A stretch of 64,000 bases of DNA, taken from Pseudomonas sp. REP124 (GTDB lineage: Bacteria > Pseudomonadota > Gammaproteobacteria > Pseudomonadales > Pseudomonadaceae). Under the pieces are notes generated by a model. That model did no database searches, was not told the DNA's origin, and was given only the letters and a program-made list of their open reading frames with translations. Of this stretch, positions 1-8,526 are shown in pieces. The position numbers and the translations under genes are program-made. The DNA lies in the NCBI RefSeq assembly GCF_020164475.1, contig NZ_JAIQWX010000001.1, positions 62,001 through 126,000 of the forward strand. The letters run 5' to 3'. Numbering within the stretch: position 1 is the stretch's first letter; each line of letters opens with the position of its first letter.

Positions 1-2660
1 CGCGGGAAGCTCGGCAGGGTCAGCACGCGGGCCGGGACCATGTACGACGGCAGGCGCTCGCCGAGGAAACCCTTGATCGCGTCCGAGTCCGGCGCATAGC
101 CGTGGGCCGCCAGCACGTAGGCCAGCAGGCGCTTGCCGGCGGCGTGTTCCTGAACGATCACCGCCGCTTCGCGCACATCGCTGTGGCTGCACAGCTGGCG
201 CTCGATTTCACCGAGCTCGATGCGGTAGCCGCGCAGCTTGACCTGATGGTCCTTGCGTCCGAGGAACGCCAGGCGCCCGTCCGCCAGCCAGCAGGCCAGG
301 TCGCCGGTGCGGTAGGCGCGGGTGCCGTCGGCCAGGGTCACGAAGGCCTTGGCGGTTTCTTCCGGTTTGTTGCGATAACCCCGGGCCAGGGTCGGGCCGG
401 CGAGGACGATTTCCCCCGGCTCACCGACGCCGCAGGCCGCTTCGTGTTCGTTCAGCACCCGCAGGTCCATGCCGGCAATCGGTCGCCCGATGCTCAGCGG
501 GCGGCTAGGGTCGAGCACTTCGAAGCTGGCCCAGACCGTGGCTTCAGTGGGACCGTATTCGTTGACCAGCTTCGCGTTGGGCAGGGCCTGGCTGTGTTGG
601 GCGATCAAGGCAGGCGGGCAGGCTTCGCCAGCTACGATCCAGCATTCAAGGCTTGTGCTGTCGGCGTTGCGTTGCAGCTGGTCGAGCAGGGCCTGATACA
701 GCGACGGCAGCGACAGGCCGTGGCTGACCCGGTGCTGCGCGATCAGTTGCGCCAGGCGTGGCATTTCCAGTTCCTCGCCGGTGGCTGGCAGCACCAGACG
801 GCCACCTTGGGCCAGGATCCAGAAAATCCCCGCCACGGAGCTATCGAAGGCGAACGACGACAGCAGCAGGTAGGCGCGCACCGGCGTTTCGTAGGCGGCC
901 ATGCGCACCTGGGTCGAATAGCTCAGGGCGCCGTGACTGATTTCCACGGCTTTCGGCGCGCCGGTGGAACCGGAGGTGTAGATCAGATAGGCCAGATCGT
1001 CCGCTTGTGGCAAAGGCAGCGGCGACAGGGCGCTGTTATCAGGCACGCTCAGATCGTCGAGCACGAAGCGTCGCAGGCTGGCCGGCACGCTGTCGGCCAG
1101 TTCGGCGCTGACCACGATATGGGCGATGGCGCTGTCGGCGAGCATGTAGGCGCGGCGGTCCGCCGGGTAGGTCGGGTCGACCGGCACGTAGGCGCCACCG
1201 GCTTTCAGCACCGCGAGCATCGCGACGATGGCGGCGTTGCCACGGGCAAACAGGATGCCCACCGGTACACCGGCATCGATGCCGGCCTCGCGCAATTGAT
1301 GGGCCAGGCGCGTGGCGCAGGCGTCGAGGGCGGCGTAGCTGAGGTCGCCGTCCTTGTCGCTCAGGGCGATGGCGTTCGGTTGCTGCTGCACTTGGCGGGC
1401 AATCAGTTCCACCAGCGTGACCGGTTCAATCGCAGGCGAAGTCGGCGCGTTGTCGATGGTCCGCACTTGCAGCGGGCCGCTCAGCGGCAGTTGCGCCCAG
1501 CGCAGTTGCGGCTCGGCCAGCGCGCCTTGCAGCAGTTGCAGCCATTGCTCGCCCAGGCACGCGGCGGCGTTGGCGCTCAGGGCATTACGGTCGTAAATCA
1601 GGTGAGCCCGAATGCCGTCCGTGCTCTGCTGCACGTTCAGGCAGGCTTTGACCGGGTTCAGCACGGCGCTGGCGTGGCGCTCGCGGACATCGGCCTGACG
1701 CCAGGCGAAGCCATAACTGCCATTGAGGTCGTGGGTGTAGTAGTCCTGCCAGCCGGCGCCGAGTTCGACGCTGGCGGCGATGCTCTTGCTCTGTTCCAGC
1801 AGGCTGGTTTGCGGGTCCAGATCGAAGCGCACCGGCAGGCACTGTTCGAACAGGCCCAGGGCGTTCTCCAGTTCCGGGCCGCGGCTTTCGTGGACGACGG
1901 TCAGCGCGACCTGCTGTTGCCCGGCGAGTCGGCTGAGCAGGGCGGCCCATGCGGTGAGCATCAGGTTCGAAGTCAGGGCCGGATTGGCGGCGAGGATGGG
2001 TGGCAACGTCAGGTCAACGCGCTGCGGCGCAAAACCATCAGCCGACGGGGATTCCAGCGACAGTTGCAGGGCCGGCTGTTCGCTCTCGGCCAGCGGTTTC
2101 CAGAAACTCACCCCCGGATGATCCGGCTCGTCTTCGGTCAGGCTCCAGCGCCACTCGGCGTAGTCGGCGTATTGCAGGGCTTCGGTGAGTGCCGGATTGC
2201 CGTCTTGCAGCAGCGCGATCGCCAGCAGTTTCAGGCTACCCAGGTCGAAGTGGCTGCTGGCGCCGGCCAGGTCGAGCACCGCTTGCGTGTCCGACAGTTG
2301 TACCAAGGTCACCGCCAGCGGCAGCGTCCAGTCCCGCGCTTGAGTGGCCAGTTGGTTGAGGGCTGCGTTTTGCTGGTTCTGATCCAGGCCACGCAAATCC
2401 TGCACCGCGACCGGCAGCTCGACGCTGTCGTGAATCACCTGCACCGGAAAGCGCAGGCCCGGCACGGGTGTCAGGCGAGTGCGCAGGATTTCACTGTCGG
2501 CGACCAGGGCGCGCAGGCGTTGATTGAGCACGTCGACGGTGACGGGCGAAGCGACCGACCACTGCAAGCGGCAGCTCAATGGGTGTTCGGCGACGCCGTT
2601 GGTGTGCTGATAAACCGACGCCTGCTGTGGCGAGATACGAAAACCTTGGAGTCCGCTCAT
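1..2660 (-). CDS. Non-ribosomal peptide synthetase, N-terminal part (degenerate condensation-like domain plus adenylation domain); runs off the left edge
   Basis: A cytoplasmic NRPS that activates and tethers amino acids on carrier domains; 886 residues are visible and the frame stays open to position 1. Residues 1-420 have a condensation-type fold, but the HHxxxDG motif reads ASSHFDL (134-140), so both catalytic His are gone while the Asp remains. An adenylation domain follows: YTSGSTGAPK near 555, NEYGPTE near 700, YRTGDL near 780, GRKDHQVKLRGYRIELGEIE near 800. Pocket residues aligned by eye to PheA read D-S-A-S-I-A-E-V-W, close to my memory of histidine codes (D-S-x-x-x-A-E-V-x). Inference: the first domain is an 'interface' domain recruiting a beta-hydroxylase to a His-loading module. 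The ATG at 2660 was chosen because homology starts just after it; the ribosome site is weak. Last visible member of a four-gene leftward operon. Confidence 0.9.
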   Translation of the reverse strand, partial: MSGLQGFRISPQQASVYQHTNGVAEHPLSCRLQWSVASPVTVDVLNQRLRALVADSEILRTRLTPVPGLRFPVQVIHDSVELPVAVQDLRGLDQNQQNAALNQLATQARDWTLPLAVTLVQLSDTQAVLDLAGASSHFDLGSLKLLAIALLQDGNPALTEALQYADYAEWRWSLTEDEPDHPGVSFWKPLAESEQPALQLSLESPSADGFAPQRVDLTLPPILAANPALTSNLMLTAWAALLSRLAGQQQVALTVVHESRGPELENALGLFEQCLPVRFDLDPQTSLLEQSKSIAASVELGAGWQDYYTHDLNGSYGFAWRQADVRERHASAVLNPVKACLNVQQSTDGIRAHLIYDRNALSANAAACLGEQWLQLLQGALAEPQLRWAQLPLSGPLQVRTIDNAPTSPAIEPVTLVELIARQVQQQPNAIALSDKDGDLSYAALDACATRLAHQLREAGIDAGVPVGILFARGNAAIVAMLAVLKAGGAYVPVDPTYPADRRAYMLADSAIAHIVVSAELADSVPASLRRFVLDDLSVPDNSALSPLPLPQADDLAYLIYTSGSTGAPKAVEISHGALSYSTQVRMAAYETPVRAYLLLSSFAFDSSVAGIFWILAQGGRLVLPATGEELEMPRLAQLIAQHRVSHGLSLPSLYQALLDQLQRNADSTSLECWIVAGEACPPALIAQHSQALPNAKLVNEYGPTEATVWASFEVLDPSRPLSIGRPIAGMDLRVLNEHEAACGVGEPGEIVLAGPTLARGYRNKPEETAKAFVTLADGTRAYRTGDLACWLADGRLAFLGRKDHQVKLRGYRIELGEIERQLCSHSDVREAAVIVQEHAAGKRLLAYVLAAHGYAPDSDAIKGFLGERLPSYMVPARVLTLPSFP

Positions 2661-2774
2661 GTTCAACTCGACTGAAAAAGGGGCTTGAACCAGGGTGCGG
2701 ACAGCGCCACGCCAACCCACTGGCTGACGCCGGCAGAAAGTTGTGTGATCAACTGAAAGGCACCCGTTGAAAAA

Positions 2775-3821
2775 TCAGACCGCCACGTCACTCGACAGCA
2801 GGGCTTCCGCCATGCCGGTCATGATCGCGCGCTTGCCGGTGAAGGGTTCGCGGCCATGGACCGCGAGCATGTTGTCGATAAACAGCACATCGCCCTGTTG
2901 CCAGCTGAACCGCACCAGTGAATCGAGGTAGGCGGCCCGCAGGGATTCCAGGACGTGTGGCTCGATGGCCTCGCCGTCGCCGTAAAAGGTGTTGGTGGGC
3001 AGGTCGATATCGCCGAAGTTGCTTTGCAGTGAATCGCGAATGCTCGGCGGCAGGGTGCTGATGTGGAAGAACGTGGCGTGGTTGAACCAGACTTCTTCGC
3101 CGGTCCTCGGGTGACGGACCACGGCGGGCCCACGCTGGCGGGTGCGCAGGCGGTTATTGTCTTTCCACTCCACTTCGATGCCGACGCTGGCGCAGTAGGC
3201 CTCCACCTCGGCGCGGTCCTCGGACTGGAACACGCTCTGCCACGGCAAGCCAAAACCGTCACCGTAGTTGCGCACGTACATCACGCCTTTTTCCCGGAAA
3301 CGCGCTTCGATCTCCGGGCTGATGCCGGCCTTCACCGCGCGGGTCGAGCCGATCGGGGTTTCGCCGCCGGTCTCGGACGGCAGGTGGCAGTAGAAGAACA
3401 GACGCAACGGAAAACGCGGGGAATAGGAGTGTTCGTTGTGCGGAAAAATCATCTGGTCGGCCGGGTAATCGGTCGAGGTGTAGATGTTGCCGCCGACCCG
3501 GGTGCGCGGCGAGGCGCGGAACATGTATTCCAGGGCGCCGGGGGAGAGCGCGGCGATCACCTGATCGAACTGCTCCACCGACTGCACGGAAAAGCCGCGA
3601 AACAGCAGGGCGCCGTATTGCAGCAGTTTCTTCTCCAGGTTTTCCCGTTCGCTGGCCGCCCAGGCAACCAGATCCACGCCCGCCACCGCAGGCTCGATCA
3701 CCAGCGGCAGGGCGTGATCCGGGTTCAACAGGCGCTCGCTGACCAGTTGCCGTTCCGAGACGTTCATGGCTTTGCGTCGCACGCCGCCGAGGGCGCGAGA
3801 CGGTGGGGGCACGATAGACAT
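2775..3821 (-). CDS. Fe(II)/2-oxoglutarate dioxygenase of the TauD/SyrP type, probable amino acid beta-hydroxylase
   Basis: A 348-residue TauD/TfdA-fold oxygenase. The facial triad is visible as His128-x-Glu130 (PHNEH) and distal His322 (VHGREPF), with the 2-oxoglutarate-binding Arg shortly after (TGKR). SyrP-like relatives hydroxylate the beta-carbon of amino acids bound to NRPS carrier domains. It sits between the FAAL and NRPS genes, 17 bp after the FAAL stop, so it is translated in the same operon. Inference: it hydroxylates a residue (His or Asp) loaded by the adjacent NRPS; which residue cannot be read from the sequence. ATG 3821 is preferred; an internal ATG at 3767 is an alternative. 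It is related to the oxygenase at 7281-8258 but clearly diverged from it, so the two probably have different substrates or stereochemistry. Confidence 0.88.
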   Translation of the reverse strand: MSIVPPPSRALGGVRRKAMNVSERQLVSERLLNPDHALPLVIEPAVAGVDLVAWAASERENLEKKLLQYGALLFRGFSVQSVEQFDQVIAALSPGALEYMFRASPRTRVGGNIYTSTDYPADQMIFPHNEHSYSPRFPLRLFFYCHLPSETGGETPIGSTRAVKAGISPEIEARFREKGVMYVRNYGDGFGLPWQSVFQSEDRAEVEAYCASVGIEVEWKDNNRLRTRQRGPAVVRHPRTGEEVWFNHATFFHISTLPPSIRDSLQSNFGDIDLPTNTFYGDGEAIEPHVLESLRAAYLDSLVRFSWQQGDVLFIDNMLAVHGREPFTGKRAIMTGMAEALLSSDVAV

Positions 3822-3838
3822 AAAGGCATCCAACTCGG

Positions 3839-6800
3839 TTAGAGGGGCATTGAGCGACGTTTGGTTTGCAGCATCTGGGCGCGGCCGGCCGAGGCCTGGG
3901 ACTGCTGGCGTTCACGCTGGAACGCCTGATCCCAGGCTTCGAGGCGTTCGGCCAGTGCCGGCAACGGCAAGTCCAGCAGATCACGGGCTTCGCCCAGCAG
4001 CAGCGTCCACAGGTGTTGCAGGCGCAGGGCGCGGTCCTGATCGAAAAACTCGCCGCGGAATTTAAGGTTCGCCTCGATGCCCGCGCTGCCGTGGGTCAGG
4101 TCCAGCACCAGATGGAAATCCCCCGGATCCTGGGCCGATACCAGCGAAGACATGTGCGCGCCGGCGATGGCGGTCGGGTTCACCCGTGATGGCTGGTAGT
4201 TGAGCTTGACCTGGAACAGCGGCGAGTGACCGGCGCGACGTTGCGGCGCCAGGGCCGAGACCACCAGATCGAACGGCAGGCCCTGGTGGGCATAAGCCAG
4301 TCGAGCCTCGTCACGCACTTGAGCGAAGAAACCGGCCAGGGTCGGTTCGCCGCTCAGGTCGCAACGCAGGGTCAGCTGGTTGACGAAGAAACCGATGACG
4401 TCGTTGTGCGCCGCCAGTGGCCGGCCGCTGACGTCGGTGCCCAGCAGGAACTGCTGCTGGCCGCCGATGTGCCGGATCACCAGTTGATAGCTGGCCAGCA
4501 ACAGCATGAACAGGGTCATGCCTTGCTCGCGGGCCAGTGCGGTCAGCGGCTCGCAAGCGGCCTGGGGCAGGGTGAAGTTGAGGTGGTGCTCGCCCGGATT
4601 TTTTCCGCTGCCACCCAGGGCCAGGGTTTGCGGCACGTTCGCCAGATGCTCGTGCCAGAACTGTTGTTCGGCGGCGATGCGTTCGGCGCTCCAGTGAGCG
4701 GCTTCCCAGCGGGCGAAATCCAGATACTGCTGCGGACGTTCTGCCGTGTTGGCGCCCGCCAGTTCAGCCAGCAACAGTTGCGTCGAACGACCGTCGAAGG
4801 CGATGTGGTGCAGGGTCAGCAAAAGGTCGTGTTGCTGGTCGTCGCGGCTGAGCAAGACGGCGCGCAGCAACGGGCCGTTTTGCAGATCGACAGGGGTGGC
4901 GTGTTCTTCGGCCAGACGCTCGGCGAGGGCTTTTTGCTGGATGTCGGACGGCTGATCGCGCAAATCGTGCAGGGTTAGCGGCACCGCTGTTGCCGGTAGG
5001 ATTCGCTGTTGCGGTCCGGCGACGTCGTCCTGATACACGGTGCGCAGCACGCTGTGACGGTCGATCAGGGCGTTGAGTCTTGAGGCCAGTGCTTCGGTGT
5101 CCAGCGTGCCTTCCAGACGCAGATGCAGCACCAGGTTATGGCGGGTGTCGGTGGGATCGAGTTGACGCAGGAACCACAGACGGCTCTGGGCGAAGGACTG
5201 GCGGCCGTGATCCTTGTCGACGCCGGAGTCTTCGGTCGAGGCCGTGGCTTGCGGCGCGGTTTCGGTGAGGAAATCCAGCAATGCCTGAGCCCAATCGGCC
5301 AGCGTCTGTTCACCGAACAGACGCTGAGTGTCGAGGTTCAACCCAAGATCCCGGTGCAGACGGGCAGCAAAGTCGGCCACGGCAATCGAGTCCAGGCCGA
5401 GGCTGATCAGGCTGTGGTCGAAGTCCACCGCCAGGTATGGATTGACCTCGCGCAGGGTCTGCTTGAGCCACTGGCGGCAGGCGGGCAGGGCGCTTTCATC
5501 GCCCAGGGCAACACGTTCCAGCAGTTGTACGCGCTCGATCTGTTCGGCGTCGTCGACCGTCGCGCCACCGTACTGGGCAATGATGCTCAAGGTGCCCGCG
5601 GCCAATTGCTTGCGCGAACCCTGGCGGGCGATCTTGCCGCTGGTGGTCATCGGGATGGTCCCGGCTTCCACCAGCACGATCTGGTCGATGCCGCAGTCGG
5701 CGGCTTCACGCACGGCGCTCTGCATCGATGCGAACAGTGCCGGATGCTGCGCCGGCTTGACGTATTTGCGATGCGGCTCGGCGACGATCACCAGCTTCTC
5801 GCGGCCCAGCACCGGGTCCATTTCCGAGAACGCGGCGATGCGCCCGGTGCGGATGCCCGGCTCGGCGTCGGTGATGGCGAATTCGATGTCGTGGGGATAC
5901 AGGTTGCGGCCGTTGAGGATCAGCAGATCCTTGACCCGCCCGCAGATCACCACCTGGCCTTCGTGCATGAAACCCAGGTCGCCGGAGCGCAGGTAGTGGC
6001 CCTCTTCGCCGACGATGCAGGCCTCGAAGGCCTCGCGGCTGGCTTCGGGATTCTTCCAGTAGGACTCGGCGTTGCTCGGGCCTTGCAGCCAGACTTCGCC
6101 GACCTGATCGGCGGCGCAGCGTTCGTGATTGTGCGGATTGACGATGGCGATGCTGTGCAGGGCTTGCGGATAACCGCAGGCAACGAACTCCACGGCCGGG
6201 GCATCGTCCGCCGCCAGGGCCACGCGGCCGCTTTCCAGCACGGCTTTGTCCAGGCGCAACACCACCGGCAGGGCATCGGCCGGGGTGGCGCTGACGCACA
6301 GGGTCGCTTCGGCCTGGCCGTAACCGGGGCTGATCGCCAGCGGGTTGAGGCCGCAGGCGGCAAAGCGCTGGGCGAAGGTGTCGAGGGTGCCGGGGTGAAT
6401 CGGCTCGGCGCCATTGATTGCGTGCTGCCAGGCGCTCAGGTCGAGCTGGGCGATCAGGCTGTCGCTGACCACGCGGTTGCACAGGGCGTAGGCGAAATTA
6501 GGCGCGAAGCTGGCGGTGGCGCGATAACGGCTCAGGGCCTGGAGCCAGGTGGACGGCGCGTTGACGAACGTCTGCGAGGCGATCAGGTAGCACGGCATGC
6601 CGCTATAGAGCGGCGCGAGCATGCCGCCGATCAGGCCCATGTCATGGTACAGCGGCAACCAGTTGATCATGGCGCCGTGTTCATCGAAGCCGTAGGCCTG
6701 ACGCATCAGCTCGACGTTGGCGATCAGGTTGCGCTGGCGCACTTCGACGCCCTTGGGCGTGCCGGTGGAGCCGGAGGTGTATTGCAGAAAGGATACGGTC

Positions 6801-7273
6801 GCGCCGTCGATATCCGGGCGTTTCCACTGGCTGGCAGGCGGCACGCCGAGGTCCTCGACCGTCGACACATCGACCCGGCCTTCGACCAGTTCGCGCAGGT
6901 TGTCGCAATGATCGGCCGGGGCCAGGATCAGCGCCGGCTCTGCGTCCACCACCACATTGCGCACGCGATCCAGATGACGCGGTTTGCGCGACGGTGGCGG
7001 AAACAGCGGCACGGCAATCATCCCGGCGTACTGGCAGGCGCAGAAGGCGCGGGCGTAGTCGAGGCTGCTGGGCAGCATCAGCAGGACCCGGTCACCCGGC
7101 GCATAACGCGCCTGCAAGGCCGCCGCGAGCGACTGGCTCTGTTCGTGCAGTTGGGCGAAGGTCAGGGTTTCGCCGATCTCGACGCCATCGGGCAAAAAGT
7201 GCAGGGCCGCGCGCTGTGGAAAATGCCGGGCGTTGGTTTCCAGCACTTCGATCCAGTGTTCAAAAGAAAACAT
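3839..7273 (-). CDS. Fatty-acyl-AMP ligase / acyl carrier / condensation protein (lipo-initiation NRPS)
   Basis: A 1144-residue loading protein that adenylates a free fatty acid, moves it to its own carrier domain and condenses it with the first amino acid. Residues 1-570 are a fatty-acyl-AMP ligase: YTSGSTGTPKG at 165-175, the FAAL-typical LPLYHDMGLIGG at 206-217, GYGQAEATL near 318, LRSGDLGF near 428. A carrier domain follows with its phosphopantetheine serine in GLDSIAV (Ser629). A condensation domain covers about 695-1110 with an intact HHIAFDG (822-828). FAAL-initiated synthetases make lipopeptides, and in pseudomonads these include corrugatin-type siderophores and syringomycin-like compounds. 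ATG 7273 is 7 bp after the upstream oxygenase stop; a GTG at 7312 would overlap that gene and is less likely. Confidence 0.92.
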   Translation of the reverse strand: MFSFEHWIEVLETNARHFPQRAALHFLPDGVEIGETLTFAQLHEQSQSLAAALQARYAPGDRVLLMLPSSLDYARAFCACQYAGMIAVPLFPPPSRKPRHLDRVRNVVVDAEPALILAPADHCDNLRELVEGRVDVSTVEDLGVPPASQWKRPDIDGATVSFLQYTSGSTGTPKGVEVRQRNLIANVELMRQAYGFDEHGAMINWLPLYHDMGLIGGMLAPLYSGMPCYLIASQTFVNAPSTWLQALSRYRATASFAPNFAYALCNRVVSDSLIAQLDLSAWQHAINGAEPIHPGTLDTFAQRFAACGLNPLAISPGYGQAEATLCVSATPADALPVVLRLDKAVLESGRVALAADDAPAVEFVACGYPQALHSIAIVNPHNHERCAADQVGEVWLQGPSNAESYWKNPEASREAFEACIVGEEGHYLRSGDLGFMHEGQVVICGRVKDLLILNGRNLYPHDIEFAITDAEPGIRTGRIAAFSEMDPVLGREKLVIVAEPHRKYVKPAQHPALFASMQSAVREAADCGIDQIVLVEAGTIPMTTSGKIARQGSRKQLAAGTLSIIAQYGGATVDDAEQIERVQLLERVALGDESALPACRQWLKQTLREVNPYLAVDFDHSLISLGLDSIAVADFAARLHRDLGLNLDTQRLFGEQTLADWAQALLDFLTETAPQATASTEDSGVDKDHGRQSFAQSRLWFLRQLDPTDTRHNLVLHLRLEGTLDTEALASRLNALIDRHSVLRTVYQDDVAGPQQRILPATAVPLTLHDLRDQPSDIQQKALAERLAEEHATPVDLQNGPLLRAVLLSRDDQQHDLLLTLHHIAFDGRSTQLLLAELAGANTAERPQQYLDFARWEAAHWSAERIAAEQQFWHEHLANVPQTLALGGSGKNPGEHHLNFTLPQAACEPLTALAREQGMTLFMLLLASYQLVIRHIGGQQQFLLGTDVSGRPLAAHNDVIGFFVNQLTLRCDLSGEPTLAGFFAQVRDEARLAYAHQGLPFDLVVSALAPQRRAGHSPLFQVKLNYQPSRVNPTAIAGAHMSSLVSAQDPGDFHLVLDLTHGSAGIEANLKFRGEFFDQDRALRLQHLWTLLLGEARDLLDLPLPALAERLEAWDQAFQRERQQSQASAGRAQMLQTKRRSMPL

Positions 7274-7280
7274 GTGCAAT

Positions 7281-8258
7281 TCACGCCATGGCAACGATGA
7301 CTTTGCGGTCACCGGTGTAAGGATTGCGGCCGTGTGCGACCAGTCGGTTGTCGAGCATCAGGACGTCGCCGGGTTGCCAAGGGAAGCTGATGGCGGTCTG
7401 GCGATAGACCTCGCGCACGGTGTCGAGCACCGCATCGGGAATGGCCGAGCCGTCGCCGAAATACACGTGACGCGGCAGGTTTTCTTCGCCCACCGCAGCC
7501 AGGAGGCTTTCGCGCACGGACGGTTCGATGGCCGAGACATGGAACAGGTGCGCCTGGTTGAACCACACCCACTCGCCGGTATCGGGATGCTGCAGCACCG
7601 CCGCACAACGCTGGCGGGTGCGCAGTTCGCCGTCGGCTTTCCATTCCCACTCGATATCGTTGTCCTGGCAGTAGCGCTCGACCTGGGCGCGGTCTTCGGT
7701 GTTGAAGACTTTCTGCCATGGCAGGTCCAGCGCGCCGCTGTAGTTGCGCACATACAGCAGCTCGCGGCTTTCGAACATCTCGCGGATTTCAGCAGGCATG
7801 CGTTGGTAGATCAGGCGGCTGTCGGCAATCGGTGTTTCGCCGCCGGTCTCGCTGGCCTTGATGCAATGGAACCAGATGCGCGAAGGCCAGGGCCGGGTGT
7901 AGGCCTGTTCGTTGTGCAGGGGGATGAACTGGTGGGCCGGATATTCGGTGGAGCTGTAGACCCCGGCGAACACTTTGCTGCGTGGTGTGGAGCCGAATTC
8001 GTAGCTGGCCAGCGGCGCGCCGAAGCTGGCGGCGAAACGCTTGAAATCGATGGGAGTGGGCACGTTGAAGCCGCGAAAAAGGACGCCGCCAACGGTGGTC
8101 AGCGCCTGATCCAGAGTGGCGCGAATCGAGGCGTCCAGATCATGGATCGATTGTCCCGGTCTGCCCTCGATCAGCACCGGCAGCGTCGACGAATGGTCGA
8201 CGACTGGAGCAGGGGACAAGGCTTCGGAACGCACGCTGAGGGGTTCGATTGATGTCAT
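7281..8258 (-). CDS. Fe(II)/2-oxoglutarate dioxygenase of the TauD/SyrP type (second copy)
   Basis: A 325-residue TauD/TfdA-family enzyme, first gene of the leftward biosynthetic operon. The metal triad is visible as His115-x-Glu117 (LHNEQ) and His309 (VAHGRNPYTG). It shares a block pattern with the protein at 2775-3821 (SETGGETPI, YVRNY, LPWQ, RTRQR, VWFN) but differs through most of its length. Known relatives install beta-hydroxyl groups on Asp or His residues of siderophores, giving hydroxycarboxylate or imidazole-alcohol iron ligands. Having two such enzymes in one locus suggests two different hydroxylated residues in the product (inference). Transcription presumably starts in the 268-bp gap shared with the divergent receptor gene and is likely iron-regulated. 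Confidence 0.87.
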   Translation of the reverse strand: MTSIEPLSVRSEALSPAPVVDHSSTLPVLIEGRPGQSIHDLDASIRATLDQALTTVGGVLFRGFNVPTPIDFKRFAASFGAPLASYEFGSTPRSKVFAGVYSSTEYPAHQFIPLHNEQAYTRPWPSRIWFHCIKASETGGETPIADSRLIYQRMPAEIREMFESRELLYVRNYSGALDLPWQKVFNTEDRAQVERYCQDNDIEWEWKADGELRTRQRCAAVLQHPDTGEWVWFNQAHLFHVSAIEPSVRESLLAAVGEENLPRHVYFGDGSAIPDAVLDTVREVYRQTAISFPWQPGDVLMLDNRLVAHGRNPYTGDRKVIVAMA

Positions 8259-8368
8259 CCGGGTGCATCCTTTTTTATCTTTTTCAGTCCAGCAAAAGGG
8301 CGTTCACCACCTGGAAAACCGGGCAAAGGTGGCTACGCTGGTTGCGCTGAGGGGCGCCGCTGAAATGT

Positions 8369-8385
8369 ATTGTCACCGATACAAT
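8369..8385. promoter_or_regulatory. Imperfect palindrome in the divergent siderophore promoter region
   Basis: ATTGT-N7-ACAAT (attgtcaccgatacaat) lies in the AT-rich gap between the biosynthetic operon and the TonB receptor. Its shape is that of a dimeric repressor or activator site. No cognate regulator is encoded next to it, so the binding protein is unknown. Confidence 0.3.
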
Positions 8386-8404
8386 GAGGCATATTTATTA
8401 CAAA

Positions 8405-8419
8405 TGAGAGCCGTTATCA
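8405..8419. promoter_or_regulatory. Candidate Fur box
   Basis: The 15-mer TGAGAGC-C-GTTATCA matches the 7-1-7 Fur inverted repeat (TGATAAT-N-ATTATCA) at 10 of 14 arm positions. It sits in the AT-rich 268-bp gap between the divergent oxygenase and TonB receptor genes, 107 bp before the receptor start. Iron-repressed expression of both operons is the natural expectation for a siderophore locus. Confidence 0.5.
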
Positions 8420-8526
8420 ATCTTATTTCTTTAAATTTTTTTTTGGATTAGACTCCCGCCGGCTGGGGAAAAACAGCGTTCTGGACATTGAGAAAAACAC
8501 CAAATTTTGTCGCAGGGGAGCGGGGC

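Noticed and set aside
102-2675. An 857-codon open frame on the + strand
   Set aside because: It is antisense to the NRPS frame, has no domain, and comes from the high GC third-position bias of the real gene on the other strand. The same holds for the long antisense frames at 5123-7300, 12264-14933, 19937-21829, 26670-28949, 41693-43321, 44137-45663, 53138-55141 and 59293-61203.
1-8258. An AMB (methoxyvinylglycine) type cluster, since two Fe/2-oxoglutarate oxygenases flank NRPS genes as in ambBCDE
   Set aside because: The 1144-residue protein has a fatty-acyl-AMP ligase, not an amino acid adenylation domain, and the locus carries a TonB receptor, Fur-like box and DABA aminotransferase, which suit a lipopeptide siderophore.
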